Origin: Myxococcales bacterium
GTDB lineage: Bacteria; Desulfobacterota_B; Binatia; UBA1149; SPBQ01
Length of the DNA stretch: 11,094 nt
NCBI GenBank assembly: GCA_004525875.1
Contig: SPBQ01000033.1
Coordinates: forward strand, 1-11,094
Direction: 5' to 3'
The translations under genes and the position numbers were made by a program. The notes below the pieces were generated by a model. That model saw only the letters and a program-made list of their open reading frames with translations. It did no database searches and was not told the origin of the DNA. Within the stretch, counting starts at the first letter, position 1, and each line of letters begins with the position of its first letter. Of this stretch, positions 1 to 6,682 are shown piece by piece.

Positions 1-525
1 ACGCTCATCGACGACGAGCCGGAGGGCTTCGCGTGCCGACTGCCGCTGCCGCCCATGCTGATGGTAGATCGCATCGGACACATCGGCAGCGAGGGGCGCC
101 GCGGAACGATCGTGGCCGAGCGCGACGTGCGCGTCGACGACTGGTTCTTCCAGTGTCACTTCAAGGGCGATCCCGTACAGCCGGGCTGTCTCGGCGTCGA
201 CGCGATCTGGCAGCTCGTGGGCTTCTACTGCGGCTGGGCCGGCGCGATCGGCTCGGGTCGCGCGCTCGGTTGTGGCGAGGTGGCGTTCGAGGGGCAGATC
301 CGCCCGATGGACGCCACGGTTCGCTACGAGGTCGAGATCCGGCGCTTTGCCAGCCTGGTCGACTCGGGCGCGGCCATCGCCGTCGGCGACGGCCGGGTGC
401 TGGTCGACGGCGAGCAGATCTACTCGATCAAGGGCGCGCGAGTCGGAGTCTTTCGCGACATCGCCTACGCCGACTATCCGCGCCAGGGGCGCCACTCCCG
501 CGGTGGCGTGATGGGGCGTGGCTGA
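1..525 (+). CDS. fabA: FabA-type 3-hydroxyacyl-ACP dehydratase (5' partial)
   Basis: This hotdog-fold dehydratase removes water from 3-hydroxyacyl-ACP, and in FabA proper it also isomerises trans-2 to cis-3 decenoyl-ACP, in the cytoplasm. The frame is open from base 1 with no plausible start codon, so the N-terminus lies upstream; the visible part begins at the segment that leads into PMLMVDR, which matches the PNMLMMDR region of E. coli FabA. The motif CHFKGDPVQPGCLGVDAIWQ carries the FabA catalytic pair: His (codon 157-159) and Asp (codon 199-201), 14 residues apart. Asp instead of Glu at the second site marks it as FabA rather than FabZ. GEVAFEGQIRP and DGRVLVDGEQIY also match FabA. The last dozen residues (RQGRHSRGGVMGRG) are a basic tail not expected in FabA. 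The ketoreductase gene follows after 35 bases. Whether it isomerises cannot be read from the sequence. Confidence 0.93.
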   Translation, partial: TLIDDEPEGFACRLPLPPMLMVDRIGHIGSEGRRGTIVAERDVRVDDWFFQCHFKGDPVQPGCLGVDAIWQLVGFYCGWAGAIGSGRALGCGEVAFEGQIRPMDATVRYEVEIRRFASLVDSGAAIAVGDGRVLVDGEQIYSIKGARVGVFRDIAYADYPRQGRHSRGGVMGRG

Positions 526-560
526 ATGTGGATGAGCGTCACGGAGACGGACGGGAGCGG

Positions 561-1301
561 ATGACGACCAACGGACACAAGAAACCCTTCGCGCTGGTCA
601 CCGGCGGCGGTGTCGGCATCGGCGCGGCCTGCTGCAAGGCGCTGGCCGCCGACGGCTTCAGCCTCGGTGTGCACTACAACCGTAGCGAGGGACCGGCGCG
701 TGCGCTGGCCGCGAGTCTGCCCGATGCCGTGCTTCTGCAGGCCGACCTCGCCGACTGCAGCCAGCTCGACCGCTTGATCGGCGAGCTGCGAGAGATCACG
801 GAAGCGGTCGACGTGCTCGTCAACAACGCCGGCGTCAACGTGAACGGCGCCACGGCGACGATGAAGCTCGAGGACTTCGACTCGGTCGCCGCCGTTGGCC
901 GAGGGACCTGGTACCTCACCAAGCTGATCCTGCGTCGCTTCATGCTGCGCCAGGACGCCGGCCGCATCATCAACATCTCGAGCATCGTCGGCCACACCGG
1001 CAATGGTGGCCAGGTGCCCTACACGATGGAGAAGGCCGGGCTCGACGCGATGACGAAGTCGCTCGTCCAGGAGCTGCGGGGCCGCTCGATCCTCGTCAAC
1101 TCGGTGGCGCCCGGCTTCATCGATACCGCCATGACGCGTGCGCTCCCAGAGCCGATCCGCGAGTCCATCCTCGAGCGCGTACCGCTCGGCCGCCTCGGTC
1201 AGGCCGAGGAGGTGGCCGACGTGGTCTCGTTCCTCGCCACACGCGCTGGCTACGTTACCGGCACCGTCATTCATGTGAACGGGGGAATGTACGGTGGCTG
1301 A
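561..1301 (+). CDS. fabG: FabG-type 3-oxoacyl-ACP reductase (SDR)
   Basis: A 246-residue short-chain dehydrogenase/reductase, the usual FabG length, expected to reduce 3-oxoacyl-ACP to 3-hydroxyacyl-ACP with NAD(P)H. The Rossmann motif TGGGVGIG is at residues 14-21, NNAG at 88-91, the catalytic Ser at 141 (INISS), and Tyr154/Lys158 lie in YTMEK. The C-terminus (PGFIDTAMTRAL, VPLGRLG, TGTVIHVNGGMY) is very close to E. coli FabG. Two oddities stand out: the active-site loop is YTMEK instead of the common YxASK, and the helix-4 Asn of the SDR tetrad appears to be Val112 in VAAVGRGTWYLTK. I chose the ATG at 561 because GGGAG lies just upstream and the protein then begins next to the Rossmann strand; the same frame is open far upstream but that part overlaps fabA and makes no sense. 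A GTG at 528 is a less likely start. Confidence 0.93.
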   Translation: MTTNGHKKPFALVTGGGVGIGAACCKALAADGFSLGVHYNRSEGPARALAASLPDAVLLQADLADCSQLDRLIGELREITEAVDVLVNNAGVNVNGATATMKLEDFDSVAAVGRGTWYLTKLILRRFMLRQDAGRIINISSIVGHTGNGGQVPYTMEKAGLDAMTKSLVQELRGRSILVNSVAPGFIDTAMTRALPEPIRESILERVPLGRLGQAEEVADVVSFLATRAGYVTGTVIHVNGGMYGG

Positions 1302-1767
1302 GTCGCTCGTGCAGACCGTCGCTGCGCCCGAGCGCGAAGCGATCCTCGCGGCCGTACCACAGCGGCCTCCGTTTCGCTTCGTCGACGAGATCGTCGAGGT
1401 GAGCGACGATCATATCGTCGGGCGCTATCGCTTCCGCGAAGACGAGTTCTTCTACCGCGGCCACTTCCCCGGCGACCCGATCACGCCGGGCGTCATCCTC
1501 ATCGAGGCGATGGCCCAGACCGGCGTCGTCGCGCTCGGATTGCATCTCGCGGCGCGTGCCGGCGTCGACGCGCACAGGCTCACAACGGTCTTTACCGAAT
1601 CGAAAGTCGAGTTCTCCGGGCTCGTACGCCCCGGCGACGTCGTCACGACACGAGCGCGCAAGGTCTACTTCCGGCGCATGAAGCTCAAGGTCGCGGCCGA
1701 GATGACGCTCGCCGATGGCAGCACGGTCTGCACGGGCGAGCTTGCCGGCATGGGAGTCCAGCTGTGA
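1294..1767 (+). CDS. fabZ: FabZ-type hotdog 3-hydroxyacyl-ACP dehydratase
   Basis: A 157-residue single-hotdog protein, slightly longer than typical FabZ. It should dehydrate 3-hydroxyacyl-ACP to trans-2-enoyl-ACP in the cytoplasm. The core RGHFPGDPITPGVILIEAMA at residues 55-74 holds catalytic His57 and Glu71 with the 14-residue spacing of FabZ; QRPPFRFVDEI near the N-terminus matches the FabZ opening HRPPFLLVDR, and VEFSGLVRPGD matches the conserved KFRxPVxPGD region. It starts with GTG, overlaps fabG by 8 bases and is preceded by GGGGGA, suggesting translational coupling. With the FabA-type enzyme two genes upstream, the operon encodes two different dehydratases. ApeP/ApeI- or flexirubin-type dehydratases share this fold, so it may be specialised rather than housekeeping FabZ. 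Confidence 0.9.
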   Translation: MAESLVQTVAAPEREAILAAVPQRPPFRFVDEIVEVSDDHIVGRYRFREDEFFYRGHFPGDPITPGVILIEAMAQTGVVALGLHLAARAGVDAHRLTTVFTESKVEFSGLVRPGDVVTTRARKVYFRRMKLKVAAEMTLADGSTVCTGELAGMGVQL

Positions 1768-3056
1768 TGAACAATCGTGTAGTCGTGACAGGAATCGGCG
1801 TGATCGCTCCGAACGGGAGCAGCGTCGCCGAGTTCAGGGAAGCGCTGATCGAAGGGCGCTCGGGCATCCGCAAGGTCGAGGGTCTGGCCGAGCACGGTTT
1901 CCAGTGCCAGGTTGGCGGCGTACCGCAGGGCGCCGCGGCGATCGCCGAGCGACTGTTCACCGAGGAGCAGCGCCTGGCGATGAACGGCAACATGACCTAC
2001 GCCTGCATCGCCGCCAGCGAAGCATGGGAGGATGCCGGGCTCACGCGGCCCGACCCGGCCGCCGACACCGTCGACTGGCACATGGGCGCGGTCATCGGCA
2101 CGGGGATCGGCGGACTCGATACCGTCGCCGAGCGCATCGTTCCGCTCACCGACGCCGGCAAGGTCCGCCGCCTCGGGTCGACCTGTGTCGAGCAGGTCAT
2201 GTCGAGCAACGTCAGCGCCAAGATCGGCGGCCTGTTCGGGCTCGGCAACCGCGTCACCACCAACAGCAGCGCCTGCACGACCGGCACCGAAGCGATCTAC
2301 GACGCGTTCTGCCGGGTGCGCAGCGGCGCGGCTCGGCGTATGCTCGCCGGCTCCTCGGAGGGACACAGCCACTACATCTGGGCCGGCTTCGATGCGATGC
2401 GTGTCCTGGCGCGCGGCTTCAACGACACGCCCGAGGAGGCATCGCGGCCGATGAGCGCGAGCGCCTCCGGCTTCGTGCCCGGTTCGGGCGCCGGCGTCCT
2501 CGTGCTCGAGAGCCTCGAGAGCGCGCTCGAGCGCGGCGCCGATATCCGCGCAGAGATCCTCGGCGGCGACGTCAACTGCGGCGGCCACCGTATGGGCGGG
2601 AGCATGACGGCGCCGAACCCCACCGGGGTGAAGCGCTGCATCCGCGCGGCCATGGAGGAAGCCGGCATCGAGCCGCGCGACGTCGACGCGATCAGCGGCC
2701 ACCTCACGGCGACGATCGCCGATCCCCTCGAGATCAGGAACTGGGCCGAAGCGCTCGGCTGCGCCCCCGAGGACCTGCCGCCGATCACGGCCACCAAGTC
2801 GCTCGTCGGTCACGCGCTCGGCGCCGCCGGCTCGATCGAGGCCGTGGCCGCTATACTCATGCTCGAGCGCGGCTTCCTGCACGCGGCGCGCAACTGCGAG
2901 GACCTCCACCCCGACATCCAGGCCTACGCGGGTGCGATACCGCACGAGACGCGCGAGCTGCCCGAGATGCGAACGATGATCAAGGCCGGCTTCGGCTTCG
3001 GCGACGTCAACGGTTGCCTCGTCCTGCGCAAGTGGGATGCGGCTACACTCAACTAA
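1767..3056 (+). CDS. FabF-type beta-ketoacyl-ACP synthase
   Basis: A 429-residue thiolase-fold ketosynthase that condenses an acyl chain with malonyl-ACP. Residues from the ATG at 1767: nucleophile Cys170 in TNSSACTTGTEA; first His312 in SGHLTATIADPLE; Lys344 and second His349 in TKSLVGHALGAAGS; glycine-rich GFGFGDVNG near the C-terminus. The C-H-H triad is therefore complete and condensation is expected, not merely chain-length-factor activity. The first His motif is HLTAT where most FabF/FabB proteins have HGTxT, a divergence that hints at a specialised substrate. The ATG overlaps the fabZ stop (TGATG); a GTG three bases upstream is an alternative start, with GGGAG at 1752-1756 serving either. 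It could be one of two ketosynthases if another lies upstream of the window. Family assignment is firm; the chain it builds is unknown. Confidence 0.93.
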   Translation: MNNRVVVTGIGVIAPNGSSVAEFREALIEGRSGIRKVEGLAEHGFQCQVGGVPQGAAAIAERLFTEEQRLAMNGNMTYACIAASEAWEDAGLTRPDPAADTVDWHMGAVIGTGIGGLDTVAERIVPLTDAGKVRRLGSTCVEQVMSSNVSAKIGGLFGLGNRVTTNSSACTTGTEAIYDAFCRVRSGAARRMLAGSSEGHSHYIWAGFDAMRVLARGFNDTPEEASRPMSASASGFVPGSGAGVLVLESLESALERGADIRAEILGGDVNCGGHRMGGSMTAPNPTGVKRCIRAAMEEAGIEPRDVDAISGHLTATIADPLEIRNWAEALGCAPEDLPPITATKSLVGHALGAAGSIEAVAAILMLERGFLHAARNCEDLHPDIQAYAGAIPHETRELPEMRTMIKAGFGFGDVNGCLVLRKWDAATLN

Positions 3057-3095
3057 CGCAACGAGCGCGACTAACGATAGAAGGGAGACAAGAAA

Positions 3096-3347
3096 ATGAG
3101 CAAGGAAGAAATCATGGGTCAGGTCGTCGACATCATTCGTCCCTACGTGAAGGAAGAGAAGGCGCTCGCGACGTTGAACGAGACCACCTCCATTCTCGAG
3201 GACCTCAAGGTGAATTCGGCGCGCCTCGTCGACATCGTCCTCGCGTTCGAGGATGCCTTCGACATCGAGGTGGAGGACGACGACGCCGACAAGGTCAAGA
3301 CCATCGGCGACGCGACCGAGCTCGTTCTGACCAAGATCGCGGCCTGA
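3096..3347 (+). CDS. Acyl carrier protein with atypical NSA attachment motif
   Basis: An 83-residue acidic, four-helix carrier protein that would hold growing acyl chains on a phosphopantetheine arm. The attachment serine is Ser41 in LEDLKVNSARLVDIVLAFED; the surrounding pattern (LxVxSxRLVDxVLAFEDxF) fits helix II of ACPs, but the canonical DSL reads NSA. The acidic stretch DIEVEDDDADKVKTIGDA matches helix III (usually VxTVGDA). A strong ribosome binding site AAGGGAG at 3081-3087 lies 8 bases before the ATG, consistent with high ACP output. It sits between the ketosynthase and acyltransferase genes, and a PPTase gene two genes downstream could activate it. The motif change suggests a dedicated pathway ACP rather than the primary FAS II AcpP. 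Confidence 0.93.
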   Translation: MSKEEIMGQVVDIIRPYVKEEKALATLNETTSILEDLKVNSARLVDIVLAFEDAFDIEVEDDDADKVKTIGDATELVLTKIAA

Positions 3348-3392
3348 GGGCGCGAGCAGGCGGCGGGTTCAGGGCAGCCGGAGAGCTAGATT

Positions 3393-4145
3393 ATGGGTGA
3401 GGATCTTTCCACCGACTCGCGCAGCTCGCTGCGCCGCCAGCGGTTTCTCGGCCATCTGGTCGGGCTGACGCTGGTGTGGCCGGCGACGCTGGCGTGGCTG
3501 AGAGTGTGGCGCGGCTACCGCATCCACGATCTCGCCACGGTGCGCCGGCGCGCTCGCGCGTTGCTGCGCACCGCGCCCGGCCCTGTGCTGGTGTGTCCGA
3601 ACCACCTCACGTGGATCGACTCGTTGCTGGTGCAGTGGGCACTGTGCTCGCCGCTCGATCTGCTGCGCTCGTTCCGACTGTTCGCGTGGAACGTTCGGGA
3701 ACGTTCCAACTTCGGCCGCAATCTGTGGCTGCGCCTGTACTGCTATATCGGCAAGTGCGTGCCGATCGTGCGCGGGGGCGATCGGGGCGAACAGAAGGCT
3801 GTTCTCGACAAGCTTGCCTACCTGCTGCGACGGCGTGAGCTGGTGCTGGTCTTCCCGGAAGGAGGGCGCAGCGACCGCGGGCGAGTGGACGTGGACAGCA
3901 TTACCTACGGCGTCGGCCGGATCGCGACATCGGTCGAGAACTGTCGCGTGCTGTGCGTGTACATTCGCGGGAGCCGGCAGCAGGGGCGCACGATCTTGCC
4001 CGAGCCACGGCAGTCGTTCGGTGTGGAGATGGCGATGATCGAACCCCGGGCCGAGGGCACCGGGCTAAGGGCGATGCGTGATACGGCGCGGCAGATCGGC
4101 CGCGAGCTCTCGCGGCTCGAGGAGAGGTATTTTGCTTGTAGGTAA
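3393..4145 (+). CDS. PlsC-type lysophospholipid/acyl-ACP acyltransferase (LPLAT family)
   Basis: A 250-residue member of the 1-acyl-glycerol-3-phosphate acyltransferase (PlsC/LPLAT) family, which moves an acyl group from ACP or CoA to a hydroxyl acceptor at the membrane. Motif I is NHLTWID with catalytic His71 and Asp76 (HX4D); the phosphate-binding motif FPEGGRS is at residues 154-160. A hydrophobic segment at about 20-37 (LGHLVGLTLVWPATLAWL) is a probable membrane anchor. ATG start with GGAGAG 7 bases upstream. Its 3' end overlaps the phosphopantetheinyl transferase start by 14 bases. In this operon it most likely transfers the finished chain to a lipid or other head group; the acceptor cannot be identified. 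The family is clear, but AGPAT, lyso-ornithine-lipid and polyene acyltransferases share these motifs. Confidence 0.88.
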   Translation: MGEDLSTDSRSSLRRQRFLGHLVGLTLVWPATLAWLRVWRGYRIHDLATVRRRARALLRTAPGPVLVCPNHLTWIDSLLVQWALCSPLDLLRSFRLFAWNVRERSNFGRNLWLRLYCYIGKCVPIVRGGDRGEQKAVLDKLAYLLRRRELVLVFPEGGRSDRGRVDVDSITYGVGRIATSVENCRVLCVYIRGSRQQGRTILPEPRQSFGVEMAMIEPRAEGTGLRAMRDTARQIGRELSRLEERYFACR

Positions 4146-4794
4146 CGACGTCGTCGATCTCCATGATCCCGAAACCAGGCTCGAGTCCATTCACGATCGC
4201 TTCATCGATCGTGTGTTCACGCCCGCTGAGCGCGACGCGATTTTTGCGGCGTGCGACCCGCGCGCCGCGCTGTGGTCGCACTGGGCGGCGAAGGAGAGCG
4301 CGTACAAGATCATCAAGAAGATCGATCCGGACGCGATGTTCTCCCACTGTGCTTTTCACGTCGATTTCTTCAACCGAGTCGCGGGTACGCGTTTGATGGG
4401 AAGCGTGGAGCACGAGAGTCATCGCATCGATGTCGATGTCCTCCACGTCGGCGATACGATCCACGCGGTCGCGCTGCTCGGCCACTGGCCGCATAGCCGG
4501 CGCGTGGTATCCGACCTCGCGCCGATCTCGGCGGCCGACGATCCGTCCAGGGCGGTGCGCGACGCGCTCGTCGAGTCGGCGGCGCGGGAGTTCGACTGCT
4601 CGACGGCCGAGCTCCGTGTGATCGGCTCGCGGCCGCCGCGGCTCGAGCGCCGCGGTACCGGCGTGGGATTCGACGTCAGCCTCTCGCACCACGGTCGCCT
4701 CGTGGGATTTGCTTACACTCCTCCGTCGGGCGCCGGCCGTCGGGCGCGACCGGTCGCCGCCACGGTCCGCGGGCGCTTTCGAACGACGGGGTAG
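4132..4794 (+). CDS. 4'-phosphopantetheinyl transferase superfamily protein (AcpS-like order)
   Basis: A 220-residue protein expected to attach phosphopantetheine from CoA to the serine of an ACP. It opens with LVGNDVVDL, the Mg-binding strand of the family (Asp6), followed by FTPAER and the signature WAAKESAYK at residues 51-59 (Lys54, Glu55, Lys59), and near the C-terminus SLSHHGRLVGFAY at 183-195. The order GxD, WxxKE, SLSH is AcpS-like, but it is much longer than typical AcpS (about 120-130 residues). I chose TTG at 4132 because GGAGAGG at 4121-4127 lies 4 bases upstream and the protein then begins at the conserved strand; an ATG at 4078 in the same frame adds only basic residues that overlap the acyltransferase gene. 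The natural partner is the ACP two genes upstream. The final 25 residues are basic and look disordered. Confidence 0.88.
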   Translation: MLVGNDVVDLHDPETRLESIHDRFIDRVFTPAERDAIFAACDPRAALWSHWAAKESAYKIIKKIDPDAMFSHCAFHVDFFNRVAGTRLMGSVEHESHRIDVDVLHVGDTIHAVALLGHWPHSRRVVSDLAPISAADDPSRAVRDALVESAAREFDCSTAELRVIGSRPPRLERRGTGVGFDVSLSHHGRLVGFAYTPPSGAGRRARPVAATVRGRFRTTG

Positions 4795-4806
4795 CCGTGC
4801 GCGTAA

Positions 4807-4824
4807 GCGGCTGGTTATAGCCGC
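4807..4824 (+). other. Inverted repeat between acyl operon and amine dehydrogenase operon
   Basis: The sequence GCGGCTGGTTATAGCCGC is a perfect 6-bp inverted repeat with a 6-base loop (4813-4818), placed 12 bases after the PPTase stop and 23 bases before the aauB start. No T-tract follows, so an intrinsic terminator is weakly supported; it could be an attenuator, an operator or an mRNA stem in the aauB leader. I see no convincing sigma70 promoter in this 53-base gap. Confidence 0.4.
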
Positions 4825-4847
4825 GATCCTCGCGAAGAATCCCGGCC

Positions 4848-6098
4848 GTGGGGCTCCGTCCGACGACCGTTCTCGTTCTCGCTCCGGCGTTCGCGCTCGC
4901 ACTGCTCGGTCTCGCGGCGCCGCCCGGCGCCGCTGCGGCCGAGCTCGCAGAGGATCCGTGGGGCGCTGTCGCCGTGGTGCCGCCCGAGCCGGGCCCGCAC
5001 CGGGTCTGGGTCAACGACCGCATCCTGCGCCACAGCGTCCTGTTCGACGGTGACTCGGGCCGCGTGCTCGGCATGGTCGATGGCGCTACGGCGCTCAGCG
5101 GCCGACCACCCTACCTCTCCCCGGACCGCGGCGAGATCTACGTCGTCGAGACGATCTATTCGCGCGGCTCGCGTGGAGAGCGGACGGATCTCGTCACCAT
5201 CTACGACGCTTCGACTCTCGCCGTCGTCGCCGACATCGAGATTCCGGCCGTCACGGCCGATACGGGACCCGGCATCGCGCTTGGGGCTGTTCTCGACGAC
5301 GGCCGTTTCATGGCCGTATTCAATCAAGTGCCGGCCACGTCGGTTTCCATCGTGGACCTCGAATCGCGAACGTTCGTCGAGGAGATCGTTACCGGCGGCT
5401 GCGCTCTGATCTATCCCACCGGCCCGCGCCGCTTCGGTATGCTCTGCGGCGACGGCAGCGCCCTGCTCGTGAGCCTGGACGAACGCGGCCGCAAGGAGCG
5501 AATCACTCGCAGCAAACCGTTCTTCGACGTCGTCGAGGATCCGCTGAGCGCGGCAGGCGTCCGTGCTCGCGGAACCTGGACGTTCGCGTCGTTCAAGGGC
5601 TACGCGCACGAGATCGATTTTTCCGACGACGTTCCGGATCTCGCCGCACGCTGGTCGCTGTTCACCGACGATCAGCGAGGGGATTCGTGGCGGGTGGGCG
5701 GTCTACAACATCTGGCGCTCCACCGGGATAGCGGACGTCTGTACTCTCTCGTCCATCAGGGGCAAAGCGGATCGCACAAGGATGCCGGCACGCAGATCTG
5801 GGTGTATGACGTCGGCGAACAGTCGCGCGTGGCCGTGATCGACGCACCCAACGTCCTGCCGGCGTTCGCGCGTCCGGTGATGGGCGTGGAGCGCGGAAGC
5901 TGGACCGATTGGTTTCTCACCAGGCTGGCGCCGAACCCCGGTGTCCACAGCATCACCGTGTCGCAGGACGAGTCGCCGCTATTGTTCGCGCGCAACGCCG
6001 AGATGGGCGCCGTCGGCGTCGTCGACGCGACGACGGGCGAGCTGGTGCGCGATCTCGAGGAGGCGGGCATCTCGGGCTCGCTACTGGTGGTGCCGTGA
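4848..6098 (+). CDS. aauB: Aromatic amine dehydrogenase large (alpha) subunit
   Basis: A 416-residue periplasmic seven-bladed propeller of the methylamine/aromatic amine dehydrogenase heavy-chain family. It forms an alpha2beta2 enzyme with the TTQ small subunit encoded downstream and shapes the substrate channel. Residues 1-31 form a Sec signal peptide (hydrophobic core VLVLAPAFALALLGLAA, then PPGAAAAE). The mature part follows the family throughout: HRVWVNDRI...GRVLGMVDG near the start, IYSRGSRGERTDLVTIYD (cf. FSRIARGERTDYVEVFD in MADH), DDQRGDSWRVGGLQHLALHR, and VHSITVSQDESPLLFARN near the end (cf. SINVSQDEKPLLYA). The GTG at 4848 is the first usable start after an in-frame TAG at 4818; its ribosome binding site is weak. 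The stop overlaps the aauE start by 4 bases (GTGA). Assignment to AADH rather than MADH rests on the small subunit and gene order. Confidence 0.9.
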   Translation: MGLRPTTVLVLAPAFALALLGLAAPPGAAAAELAEDPWGAVAVVPPEPGPHRVWVNDRILRHSVLFDGDSGRVLGMVDGATALSGRPPYLSPDRGEIYVVETIYSRGSRGERTDLVTIYDASTLAVVADIEIPAVTADTGPGIALGAVLDDGRFMAVFNQVPATSVSIVDLESRTFVEEIVTGGCALIYPTGPRRFGMLCGDGSALLVSLDERGRKERITRSKPFFDVVEDPLSAAGVRARGTWTFASFKGYAHEIDFSDDVPDLAARWSLFTDDQRGDSWRVGGLQHLALHRDSGRLYSLVHQGQSGSHKDAGTQIWVYDVGEQSRVAVIDAPNVLPAFARPVMGVERGSWTDWFLTRLAPNPGVHSITVSQDESPLLFARNAEMGAVGVVDATTGELVRDLEEAGISGSLLVVP

Positions 6099-6682
6099 GT
6101 GTCGAATCTCTGGCGGGCGATCCGATCGTACGCGGCGCGCTCGGCTGGTCGCTGGCGGTCCTGTTCGCATCGGCCGCGTGGCACAAGGGCCGCTACCTGC
6201 ACGTCTTCGCCGCCGTCTTGTGGAACTACGAGCTGCTGCCGCTGTCCGCCATCAAGCCCGTGGCGCTGTTGTTGGTAGTCGTCGAGTCTGCGCTCGCCGT
6301 TTCCTTCCTGGTTCCCTCGCCGGTGCCGATGGCCGGCTATGCCGCCGCCGCGCTCATGCTGATCTACGGCTTCGCAATCGCCGTCAATCTCGCGCGCGGT
6401 CGTACCGACATGAGCTGTGGTTGTGAGGGCGGCGAGCGCGAGCAACCACTTCGCGCCGGTCTCCTCGTTCGTAACGCGATCCTCGCGGCGGCCGCACTGG
6501 TTGCTACCGGCTCGCTGGCGCCAGGCGGCGGTAGCGCCGGCGGCGCGGTGGTTCGTGAGATGGTCTGGCTCGACTGGTTCGCTGCGGCTGCGGCAGCGGC
6601 GACGATCGTCGCGCTGTGGTCAGCGGCCGGCCAGCTGCGGGCACTCGAGCGCGATGGCGCGCCGCGGTGGAGGGCCGCATGA
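6095..6682 (+). CDS. aauE: MauE/AauE-like membrane protein for amine dehydrogenase maturation
   Basis: A 195-residue integral membrane protein of the MauE (DoxX-like) family, required in mau systems for folding and stability of the TTQ small subunit. About four to five hydrophobic segments are visible (near residues 15-28, 36-50, 54-73, 78-99, 122-140 and 157-178, some short). Cys108 and Cys110 in DMSCGCEGG lie on a loop after a helix and match the CxC redox motif seen in MauE proteins, consistent with relaying thiol/disulfide equivalents to the MauD-like partner. The GTG start at 6095 overlaps the aauB stop (GTGA). The same frame stays open upstream to 5909, but that part lies wholly within aauB and is not supported. 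The stop overlaps the aauD start (ATGA). Confidence 0.87.
   Translation: MSVESLAGDPIVRGALGWSLAVLFASAAWHKGRYLHVFAAVLWNYELLPLSAIKPVALLLVVVESALAVSFLVPSPVPMAGYAAAALMLIYGFAIAVNLARGRTDMSCGCEGGEREQPLRAGLLVRNAILAAAALVATGSLAPGGGSAGGAVVREMVWLDWFAAAAAAATIVALWSAAGQLRALERDGAPRWRAA

Noticed and set aside
33..560. Upstream extension of the ketoreductase reading frame (open from 33)
   Set aside because: The residues before 561 are Arg-rich out-of-frame translation of fabA with no similarity to SDR proteins; fabA in the other frame is clearly the real gene.
1665..2945. Long - strand open frame (426 codons) opposite the ketosynthase
   Set aside because: Its product is Arg/Ala/Asp-rich without motifs and lies antisense to a well-supported ketosynthase; typical shadow frame in high-GC DNA.
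3044..3049. TACACT before the ACP gene as a promoter -10
   Set aside because: The nearest -35-like TTGCCT is 24 bases away, too far; the neighbouring genes look operonic. The repeated ACTAACG at 3052-3058 and 3070-3076 is also too short to interpret.
4815..5609. - strand open frame opposite aauB
   Set aside because: Shadow of aauB; no motif, and it would run against an otherwise co-directional operon.
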